A stretch of DNA of 64,000 bases from Obelidium mucronatum (lineage: Eukaryota > Chytridiomycota > Chytridiomycetes > Chytridiales > Chytriomycetaceae): contig JAIVFH010000044.1 in assembly GCA_025765595.1 (NCBI GenBank), positions 205,196 through 269,195 on the forward strand, read 5' to 3'. This document shows positions 57,067 through 64,000 of this stretch, piece by piece (position 1 is the first letter of the stretch; each line of letters begins with the position of its first letter). The notes below the pieces were generated by a model, which did no database searches, was not told the DNA's origin, and worked only from the letters and a program-made list of their open reading frames with translations. The position numbers and the translations under genes were made by a program.

Positions 57067-57380
57067 TCAAGAGTTTGATCCCCTCCTGCTCTCTCCTCTG
57101 TTGGGGACACCCCCAAGACCCGAAGGAACCGACGCCCCTGCCAATAACATCTCCTTTTCTCGCTGAAACTTTGCAATAACATCTTCGATTTCTTGTCTTT
57201 CGTCTTCTTCAAGTGCCTCTAACCGTTCATATAGCTCATCCAGCGACAAGTTCTTAAGGTGTTGCTATCACATGTTTGAGTTGACGAGATTTGGATCGGT
57301 TTCATCGGAAAAGTATCTTTAAGGCTCACTCGTCGCAGGTTTCCAAATGGAGACGGCCGTCCGTCTTTCTCAAGTGGCAT
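57067..57380 (-). CDS. SARAH-domain-like short protein
   Basis: Exons 57380-57330 and 57264-57067 give 82 aa with exact phase. After a short charged start (MPLEKDGRPSPFGN) the product is one amphipathic helix: LKNLSLDELYERLEALEEDE followed by R..IE..I..F...K. This is the pattern of the SARAH helix at the C-terminus of MST/Hippo kinases (LK....DLQ.RL.ALDP..E.EIEE). No kinase domain was found upstream, so this is either a lone dimerisation module or the tail of a truncated kinase gene. Confidence 0.5.
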
Positions 57381-57928
57381 ATCTTAAATTTTCACTGATT
57401 TCATTAACAAACGTTGTGCAAAGATTTAAAGGGTCGAGTCGGTGGTGATTTCGACTTCACGAGGAAGGAGTTGGGATGGTCAAGTTGAGGGTTGGTGTTG
57501 CGTAACTTCAACGGGATTGGAAGTGATATTCATTTTAGTGGATTCCTCAGGTGGTGAAGAAGGAATGACCACGATTGGAATGCTTGCCATGTATCTCAGG
57601 GACACTGTATGTTTTGATTGGTTTGTTGTTTGGCAAAAGGCAGCAAAACGGTTGAATTCTTATTGTTTTTCCTTCTTTTTTTTTGAGTCTTTTACCAGCA
57701 TCTTACAATACCTGTCACAGTCAACCCTTGGCGATAAGACCAGACAATAACTTCGACTATCCGGGGAGGGGCTACTTGGGGGTTACTCGATGTTTGAGAG
57801 AAACTTTCCTGGAAACTTTCAACTCTGAGTTTTATAAACACGTTATTTTACTTTTGCTTTATTAAATATAATATATTATAATTATTCTCTAACTATCAAT
57901 CTGTGGCCTTTCCTTTCCCTTTCCCCTT
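57381..57928. other. Spacer, possible upstream exon of the SARAH-like gene
   Basis: A minus-strand Pro/Thr-rich frame from ATG 57590 (MASIPIVVIPSSPPEES...) could be a linker exon of the SARAH-like gene but stops after 36 codons. Otherwise nothing supported. Confidence 0.3.
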
Positions 57929-58495
57929 TCACGGAGCCCTTCTGACAACGTTATGTCGGAGTCTTGTCTTGAATATGATGGGATGGGCAACGGCGATCGT
58001 GATTGCAGCTTCGACTGCTGCCCAAGAGAATGTGCCTCCTGCAATGATGGTTGCAGGTGTGCTTGGATCGTCTTTGTTGGCCCAGTACCAAAAGTACCAA
58101 ACCCAGATGAATAGTGCGAAAGCCAAGCTTGAGGAGAAAAGAAAGAGAGAAAAGAAAGCTGCTGCGGTGTCTCTGTTTTCTAAGTGGTGAGTCAACAAGG
58201 AAGGGGATAGCATTCTATTACATGGTTGTTCCGTACCTGGATCATCGATTGATGCAGCGGGCAGCTTCTGAATCAAGTCATTGTACAGCTTTCTGCTTTC
58301 AACCCAGTCTTCTCTCAGTAGCAGAAGGGCTGGCTTTTCGGCCAAATAGTCGATGAGTTCGTCATCTTCGCCACCAGGATTTCTCTTTCTCCACCCAGCA
58401 GCCAGTGCTTCCTCTGCTCTTTCAAATTTTGCTTGCGCTACGAGCATGGCCTGTTTGGCATCAGCAATGTCGGTTTGCAGTTGTGTAGTGTCCAT
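57929..58495 (-). CDS. Crinkler-like header fused to a membrane domain
   Basis: 188 codons from ATG 58495. Residues 1-88 are nearly the same as the header at 52.76 kb (TQLQTDIADAKQAMLVAQAK, ..DDELIDYLAEKP, SRKLYNDLIQKLP). Instead of nuclease and kinase, a hydrophobic pair of segments follows (FFSLFLFSSSLAFALFIWVW and WAAVEAAITIAVAHPIIF) with a basic tail. An in-frame 57-base stretch with GTACGG and CACTTAG ends, right after the header, may be an intron marking the module border. A decayed copy lies at 45.93-46.09 kb. Confidence 0.5.
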   Translation of the reverse strand: MDTTQLQTDIADAKQAMLVAQAKFERAEEALAAGWRKRNPGGEDDELIDYLAEKPALLLLREDWVESRKLYNDLIQKLPAASIDDPGTEQPCNRMLSPSLLTHHLENRDTAAAFFSLFLFSSSLAFALFIWVWYFWYWANKDDPSTPATIIAGGTFSWAAVEAAITIAVAHPIIFKTRLRHNVVRRAP

Positions 58496-58558
58496 TTCGA
58501 GAATGATATTTATAAATAGAAGTCCATTGTGAAACACACCACTTCCTCCCAAAAATCA

Positions 58559-58762
58559 ATGATGTGGAAAATAAAAGGCGGGGTCAGATTGACCCTTGTT
58601 GATATTATGCGAAAATCGACATTTGAATTATGCAGAGTATACTCCTCCTGTTGCAATATGCCTACTAATCAGACCACAACACGCGATTCCTTTTTAACCG
58701 TCATCAAGTAATTCATTTCCAAATTGCCCAGCAGCCCCGGAATAATCCCACTACAAGAAGTC
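58559..58762. repeat. Duplicated COQ3 3' end plus downstream flank
   Basis: About 205 bases closely matching 47046-47258, including the last ~100 coding bases of COQ3 and the downstream flank up to the telomere-like motif, in the same orientation. Truncated on the coding side. Confidence 0.7.
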
Positions 58763-58976
58763 AACGACTTAGGGGTTCTTTACTCATGGGGGACGTCAGA
58801 GAAGCCACGGATGCAAGAATCAATGTAAGGTTGATTAGGGAACGATGCGAAAGCGGAGAGAAAACTGTCTAAGTTGATGGGACAAGCTAGCTTGGGATTA
58901 GAGTAGGGTTAAGGTTTTATACTCATTAGCTCAGGATTAGACTTAGGGTTTCATGAAAATTTTCATTTTCCAAAAT

Positions 58977-59044
58977 CCTACTCCGGGGTTTCGATCCCCA
59001 GACCTCCTCTTGCAAGCAGAGATTGTTACAGCTAAACTAGCAGG
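58977..59044 (-). other. tRNA-like module a, copy 1
   Basis: Minus strand folds partly as a tRNA: arms CCUGCUA/GAGUAGG, A-box-like TAGTTTAGCTG, a TTGCA anticodon-like loop and B-box-like GGATCGAAACC. Mismatches and a loop of wrong size argue against function. Confidence 0.45.
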
Positions 59045-59110
59045 CTATACTGGAAGTGGCTCTAAAAATTTATACGCCGCCATGGAGTATAATTTCACTT
59101 AAAAAATATT

Positions 59111-59412
59111 TAAGCGCTGAATATTTCAGCGCTGACACTTTAAGCGCTGAATATTTCAGCGCTGAATTTTTAAGCGCTGACACTTTAAGCGCTGAATATT
59201 TCAGCGATGACACTTTAAGCGCTGAATATTTCAGCGCTGAATATTTAAGCGCTGACACTTTAAGCGCTGAATATTTCAGCGCTGAATATTTAAGCGCTGA
59301 ATATTTAAGCGCTGACACTTTAAGCGCTGACACTTTAAGCGCAGAATATTTCAGCACTGACACTTTAAGCGCTGAATATTTCAGCGCTGAATAATTAAAC
59401 GCTGACACTTTA
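59111..59412. repeat. 15-base minisatellite, short array (~20 units)
   Basis: Units AGCGCTGAATATTTA, AGCGCTGAATATTTC and AGCGCTGACACTTTA alternate. Each holds the palindrome AGCGCT. At 15 bases (five codons) the array stays open in a frame on both strands, giving the spurious pentapeptides LSAEY/LSADT and KYSAL/KVSAL. Confidence 0.9.
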
Positions 59413-59834
59413 AGTGCCAATTAATTGAAAGCACTGACCATCCAAGTGCTTATAAATCAAGCGCTGAGAAAATTTTAAGCCCAGAAAATCACCAAATAAG
59501 TCTCTTAATCCGGAACACATTAATGCACATGAAAAATTTTACATGAAAAATTTTTCAACTAAAAATGAAAAGTTCTCTTTTTATTAATCTATTAATCAAA
59601 AAAATCATAAACCACCCACTAATTGCAATCATTTGATGATACAAAAACAGCACTTTTACACCAACTATTAATATTTGAGTACTAAACTGACTTTGTTATA
59701 CATTCAAAAATGTGTTACAAATGCAGGTTACACAAACACCACCAAAGCACCAGCAGCCAAGTACAGTAAGTAGTAGCAAATGTAAAAACTACTCTTCATT
59801 TTTATTGTGTTCGGCGATATTTCCAAAGTTGGTC

Positions 59835-59915
59835 CAAGCAGGAATCAATCCTTACTCTTTTACAAATTCCCATTGACCTGTTGAGGTTGAGAACCCTGTG
59901 GCCCATTTTCCCATT
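59835..59915 (-). other. tRNA-like module b, copy 1
   Basis: Minus strand shows A-box-like ..AACCTCAACAGG and B-box-like GGATTGATTCC about 35 bases apart; matches the better-preserved copy at 62.93 kb. Confidence 0.35.
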
Positions 59916-59967
59916 GATGCTGTGCATCATATTGACGTGTATTTTGAATTATTAAGTAAGTATTTAG

Positions 59968-60034
59968 TGCATCGGTTAAGGCGCTGGCATTGAGAGTGTT
60001 ATGCCCCAGGTTCGAACCACAGAAACCCCTTTTA
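59968..60034 (+). other. tRNA-like module c, copy 1
   Basis: Plus strand has TTAGTGCATCGGTTAAGGCG (A-box/D-arm like) and a good B box, GGTTCGAACC, about 35 bases apart; resembles a Ser- or Leu-type tRNA head. The acceptor stem is not convincing. Confidence 0.4.
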
Positions 60035-60080
60035 TTCTTAGAATAAGGATTCGGGTTGAAATATTCAATCCGTCCAACTT

Positions 60081-60329
60081 TTATGTATATTTCTAATTTC
60101 TGCTAAGTAGTGCAAGTGATATTGTATCTTTTATGCGTAATACTCAACATCAATGCAAATCCATTTCATTATTGAGTTTCCTGGAAGCTTGAAGAATTTT
60201 TATTTTTGTTCAATCCATGTTCAACTGCTATTACCTAAACACCGCCATAATACCCCTGAGTAAACAAGTGAAAAAAAACTAGATATTTTTTCTTTATGAT
60301 GATTCTTAAAAAAAAAGACACTATGGGAG
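60081..60329. other. AT-rich spacer
   Basis: No coding or RNA signal identified. Confidence 0.4.
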
Positions 60330-60332
60330 GTT

Positions 60333-60398
60333 TAATCCAGGCACCTTCTGCAAGCATGGCCACAGCTTTGCCAGTCAGCTACCGTTATATTAAATTTT
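60333..60398 (-). other. tRNA-like module d
   Basis: Minus strand TAGCTGACTGGCAAAGC (A-box/D-arm like) and GGATTAAACC (B-box like) with an intervening CTTGCAG loop. Unique in this window; degenerate. Confidence 0.35.
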
Positions 60399-60529
60399 AT
60401 CCTGTGGGGATCATGTTTTTTTTACTTTAATTTTCTTCATCTTATCTTATCTTTTCATTTTTCAGAATTTCACTTTTTCACTTTTTCCCCAAAAATGATC
60501 CACACCTCACCCTTGATGGCACCTTGCTG

Positions 60530-60665
60530 GTTTGGCGACCTGAAGAGGAGTTGAAAGGCTCCTCGCTTTAAAATTACGGGTTGCCACCGCAAGGGGCCTT
60601 GGTTGGCGACCTGAAGAGGAGTTGAAAGGCTCCTCGCTCTTAAAATTGCGGGTTGCCACCACAAG
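60530..60665. repeat. Two-copy tandem repeat, ~67-base unit
   Basis: GGCGACCTGAAGAGGAGTTG, then AAAGGCTCCTCGCT..., AAAATT.CGGGTTGCCACC occurs twice back to back with few differences. A minus-strand ORF across it (60917-60507) is probably fortuitous. Confidence 0.8.
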
Positions 60666-61541
60666 GGACCCTGTTTGAAGGAAAGAAATCAGACCAACTC
60701 GAGGGGAAAACTCGGTGTGTGAATGGCAGAGCCTCGGTTGGTCTGTTGCTTCCTCCAATTCTATGGGTTGACTGAGGGATCTTGGGTTAAACTGAGGAGT
60801 AATCTCATGTTGCGACTGGGGGAAGTTGAGGTCCGTTGAGTTTGAACCGTCTTTGTTGACAGGCATGGTTTGGGGTTCCATGCTAAGGCTGTTTTTAATG
60901 AACCAAAAGCAGTCCAACGTCCCCCACGGTCTCTCAACTTCCCACTTTTAATGTTTTGATGCAAAGAGATTGATGAACAACACAAAGAACCGTGTTGTGG
61001 TATATCAAGTGAGCGTCATTACAAAAAGCAACCAAAAAACTTTTTTAAACTTTATTTTAACTTTGACAAACTGAGTGTTGGAGCAGAGTGATGAGATATA
61101 AATTGGTGTGAAATGTGTGAGTTAACTAATCTTGTTTTGGTTTTTGTTTTTGTTTTCAATGTGATGCCAAGTTGTCGTGTCAACCCATGAGAAGGGAAAG
61201 TATAAGAGACCCGATTTGCTCAATCAAGTAAAAGAAAAAGAAACAACAACAACAACAACAACAACGACATGAGAAGAAAAATCCCGTAATAAATGTCAAA
61301 ACTATATTCAAAACCAAATTAGATATTCCTGAAAGTTTCAGGCTTCCTGGAGTCGCCGTTGGTTTTGTTGCAGTTGATTCCTTCACAGTGTACAAATTTT
61401 ATCCCATACTGTGACAGTATGCAGTGCAGAAATGCAAAACACTGGCATGTCACTAGCTAGTAGTACCTACATGCCCTGTATTACACACCATGACCTCTCC
61501 TTCACACCCCAAGCCCGCCTGCACCAATTCAGTCGCAACTA
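60666..61541. other. Spacer without supported gene
   Basis: AT-rich with a (CAA)n microsatellite. Minus-strand ORF at 60917-60507 (Ser/Gln/Pro-rich) has no domain that I recognise. Confidence 0.35.
61242..61264 (+). repeat. (CAA)n microsatellite
   Basis: Seven tandem CAA units. Confidence 0.85.
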
Positions 61542-61614
61542 ATAAGTTAGGGCTAGGGTTTTTATACTCATTAGCTCAGGATTAGACTTAGGGTTTCATG
61601 AAAATTTTCATAAT

Positions 61615-61680
61615 CCTACTCCGGGGATCGAACCCCGGACATCCTCTTGCAACCAGGATTGTTACAGCTAAACTAGCAGG
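61615..61680 (-). other. tRNA-like module a, copy 2
   Basis: Better preserved than copy 1: T arm CGGGG-UUCGAUC-CCCCG is perfect, acceptor arms CCUGCUA/GAGUAGG pair at six of seven positions, and the anticodon-like loop reads GUUGCAA with UGC in the anticodon place. A G-G clash next to the loop suggests a pseudogene rather than an active tRNA. Confidence 0.5.
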
Positions 61681-61747
61681 CTATACTAGAACTGGCTCTA
61701 AAAATTTATACGGCGCCATGGAGTATAACTTCACTTAAAAAAATATT

Positions 61748-62485
61748 TAAGCGCAGAAACTTTAGGCGCTGACACTTTAAGCGCTGAATATTTCAGCACT
61801 GAATATTTAAGTGCTGACACTTTAAGCGCTGAATATTTCAGCGCTGACACTTTAAGCGCTGAATATTTCAGCGCTGAATATTTAAGCGCTGACACTTTAA
61901 GCGCTGAATATTTCAGCGCTGAATATTTAAGCGCTGACACTTTAAGCGCTGAATGTTTAAGCGCTGAATATTTAAGCGCTGACACTTTAAGCGCTGAATA
62001 TTTCAACGCTGAATATTTTAGCGCTGATACTTTAAGCGCTGAATATTTAAGCGCTGACACTGTAAGCGCTGAATATTTCAGCGCTGAATATTTAAGCGCT
62101 GACACTTTAAGCGCTGAATATTTCAGCGCTGAATATTTGAGCGCTGACACTTTAAGCGCTGAATATTTCAGCGCTGAATATTTAAGCGCTGAATATTTAA
62201 GCGCTGACACTTTAAGCGCTGAATGTTTAAGCGCTGAATATTTAAGCGCTGACACTTTAAGCGCTGAATATTTCAGCGCTGAATATTTCAACGCTGAATA
62301 TTTGAGCGCTGACACTTTAAGCGCTGAATATTTAAGCGCTGACACTTTAAGCGCTGAATATGAATATTTAAGCGCTGACACTTTAAGCGCTGAATATTTC
62401 AGCGCTGAATAATTGAGCGCTGACACTTTAAGCGCAGAATGTTTAAGCGCTGAATATTTCAGTGCTGAATAATTAAATGCTGACA
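61748..62485. repeat. 15-base minisatellite, long array (~48 units)
   Basis: Same unit family as the 59.1 kb array. One unit near 62355 carries a six-base insertion (TGAATA duplicated). The 255-codon minus-strand frame over it is repeat-driven. Confidence 0.9.
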
Positions 62486-62924
62486 CTTTAAGTGCCAATT
62501 AATTGAAAGCACTGACCATCCAAGTGCTTATAAATCAAGCAATGAGAAAATTTTAAGCCCAGAAAATCACCAAATTAGTCTCTTAATCCGGAACACATTA
62601 ATGCACATGAAAAATTTTACATGAAAAATTTTTCAACTAAAAATGAAAAGTTCTCTTTTTATTAATCTATTAATCAAAAAAATCACAAACCACCCACTAA
62701 TTGCAATCATTTGATGATACAAAAACAGCACTTTTACAGCAACTGTTAATATTTGAGTACTAAACTGACTTTGATATACATCCAAAAATGTGTTACAAAT
62801 GCAGGTTACACAAACACCACCAAACCACTAGAAGCCAAGTACAGTAAGTAGTAGCAAATGTAATAACTACTCTTTATTTTTATTGTGTTAGGCGATAAAA
62901 TGAAATTTTGAATTTCCAAAGTTC

Positions 62925-63005
62925 CTGGCAGGACTCGATCCTTACTCTTTTACATGGTCCCAGTGAGAACTGTTGAGGCTAAGAACCCTGTGGCCCATTT
63001 GCCCA
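62925..63005 (-). other. tRNA-like module b, copy 2
   Basis: Minus strand: arms GGGUUCUU/AGGAACUU pair fully with G-U wobbles; A-box-like TAGCCTCAACAG; B-box-like GGATCGAGTCC. Still lacks a standard anticodon stem. Confidence 0.4.
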
Positions 63006-63189
63006 CTGATGCGGTGCATCAACTTGACGTGTTGATTTCTGATTGGAGGAAATCATGAAGGGGAAATTAATTACAAATTAATAAAGTGTCATTTACAAAA
63101 TGTATTCATCTTTCTCATGTGAGCAAAGGCGCCCCCTAATCTCGGCAGCACATGGATCATGTATTACTGTATTCCAGTTTGCATGAATA

Positions 63190-63258
63190 AGTATTTAGAG
63201 AAGCAGTCCAGGCGCTAGCCCTGAATGCCTTATGCCCCACGTTTGAATCACGGAAAGT
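63190..63258 (+). other. tRNA-like module c, copy 2
   Basis: Matches 59968-60034 but with a damaged B box (GTTTGAATCAC). No function expected. Confidence 0.35.
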
Positions 63259-63613
63259 CCTTTTATAAGATTCGGGTTGAAATATTCAATCAGCAGCAAT
63301 AAACCCACCCAAATATTGTCCTTGTGTGTCCTGGCTGACTCACAAATAATCCAAGTGCTACGTTTTTCTAAGCTAGGAATTATCTTCGGGTTGGCCAAAA
63401 TCACAAATGATGTTGGATGTTGTTTTTTTGTGTTCTAATTTAAAGAAGTGAGTTGAACGTATTGAAAATATGAAAAATTAGGAAGCCTTTTATTACTTAC
63501 TTAAACCCACTTGCACCGGTTCTTTGGATGAAATCTTAGTTTGACAAAATATATCTGCTACATAATTGACTTCACAAATGAAATTTTGGATCAAATCATT
63601 GAAAAAAAATTCA

Positions 63614-64000
63614 ATGACTCAAATTGAGCAGTTGAAGGCAAAGCTGGCTGAACGGCAGGCGTATGCTGCCAGTCTGAGGGCCTTGATTGATCAGAGAGCC
63701 CAGCAAGCCGATGAGCTGTTTGCACTCCGTCAAAAAGTTGCCACATTGAGGGAAATGAAAGATGGCAAGGTTCCATTGCCATTCAGGTTTGAGGCTGAAT
63801 CAACTCCGCTACTGGACGTGAAGTTTGCGTGCAAGTACGTCTCTCCTGATGCACTGCTGTATGATGAGTTTGTTTTGCTGAATCAGACGGAAGATTTGGA
63901 GGCTTTTCAGCAAATGATCAATGAATCGTTCAACAGAGACGAGAATGTAGATAATGTCCTGCTCAGGCTATTGACGACGCAGCTGCTGCAAATGGGGACT
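63614..64000 (+). CDS. Modular coiled-coil-header protein, 5' part (runs off the window)
   Basis: ATG at 63614 opens a frame with no stop for 129 codons to the window edge. Residues 1-50 are a coiled coil (TQIEQLKAKLAERQAYAASL then RALIDQRAQQADELFALRQK), followed by a folded domain (LLDVKFACKYVSPDALLYDE...). The layout (short coiled header, then domain) resembles the Crinkler-like genes at 52.8 and 58.4 kb, though the header sequence differs. Not identified further. Confidence 0.55.
   Translation, partial: MTQIEQLKAKLAERQAYAASLRALIDQRAQQADELFALRQKVATLREMKDGKVPLPFRFEAESTPLLDVKFACKYVSPDALLYDEFVLLNQTEDLEAFQQMINESFNRDENVDNVLLRLLTTQLLQMGT

Larger units (their letters stand above)
58905..60080. 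repeat. Long repeat unit, copy 1
   Basis: Shares with 61551-63295 the same order: CTCAGGATTAGACTTAGGGT leader, tRNA-like module a, the sequence CTCTAAAAATTTATACG, a 15-base minisatellite, an AT-rich tail (starting TTAATTGAAAGCACTGACCA), tRNA-like module b and module c. The two copies differ by many point changes and by minisatellite length. No protein motif (transposase, reverse transcriptase, integrase) and no terminal repeats or target duplications could be identified. Confidence 0.7.
61551..63295. repeat. Long repeat unit, copy 2
   Basis: Second, longer copy of the unit at 58905-60080, with the same module order. The minisatellite is more than twice as long and about 110 extra bases lie between modules b and c. 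Flanks on both sides differ from copy 1. Confidence 0.7.

Noticed and set aside
57903..58190. Plus-strand ORF of 95 codons
   Set aside because: Antisense to the header/membrane gene, whose minus-strand frame runs continuously from the recognised header.
59056..59420. ORFs on both strands over the short minisatellite
   Set aside because: Openness follows from the 15-base unit; products are pure pentapeptide repeats without start context.
59111..62485. Possible CRISPR array
   Set aside because: Units are contiguous 15-mers with no unique spacers, in a eukaryotic genome.
61731..62498. 255-codon minus-strand ORF over the long minisatellite
   Set aside because: Same reason; no ATG and no unique sequence.

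Overview
The window reads as nuclear DNA of a fungus, most likely a zoosporic (chytrid-type) one. Genes are intron-rich, with short introns of about 40-100 bases and GT..AG ends. The housekeeping set is fungal: PGK, homogentisate dioxygenase, 6-phosphogluconolactonase, eL20, eL34, eL28 and COQ3. A probable Fuzzy (CPLANE ciliary) homologue and Crinkler-like modular proteins point to an early-diverging, flagellated lineage. Telomere-type CCCTAA motifs occur internally. This placement is inference from gene content.

Layout. 0-14 kb: a broken ORF, PGK, a 6.6 kb gene of tandem bulb-lectin-like repeats, homogentisate 1,2-dioxygenase, a secreted beta-lactamase-fold serine hydrolase and eL20. 14-25.9 kb: a coiled-coil membrane protein, a RING/zinc-finger gene, a C2H2 gene, 6-phosphogluconolactonase, a second hydrolase copy, a small membrane protein, the Fuzzy-like gene and a truncated methionine-synthase-like gene. 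25.9-36 kb: a two-domain EXORDIUM-like secreted protein, a GH114 glycosidase, a methyltransferase/D-Ala-D-Ala-ligase-like fusion, a kinase-like fragment and a third hydrolase. 36-45.3 kb: two WW-AIM24 genes flanking a membrane DnaJ gene, small ORFs, an F-box/LRR gene and an unknown gene. 45.5-58.8 kb: tRNA-Ala(CGC), duplicated fragments, COQ3, two GNAT genes, a LETM1-like gene, a second F-box/LRR gene, a Crinkler-like nuclease/kinase gene, two ribosomal protein genes, a SARAH-like ORF and a header/membrane gene. 58.9-63.6 kb: a gene-poor repeat block of two copies of a long unit carrying a 15-base minisatellite and degenerate tRNA-like modules. At the right edge another modular gene begins and runs off the window.

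Working gene models. I assigned exons by hand from splice signals and reading phase. For most conserved genes the exon lengths sum to a multiple of three. A recurrent oddity is that several otherwise well-conserved genes are broken by single-base frameshifts, nearly all of which are repaired by removing one base. The cause (assembly errors or gene decay) cannot be told from the sequence alone.

The most unusual items are the methyltransferase/ATP-grasp fusion, the methionine-synthase remnant that has lost its cobalamin-ligand histidine, the lectin-repeat gene built of symmetric phase-1 exons, the reshuffled Crinkler-like N-terminal header, and the tRNA-like/minisatellite repeat block.
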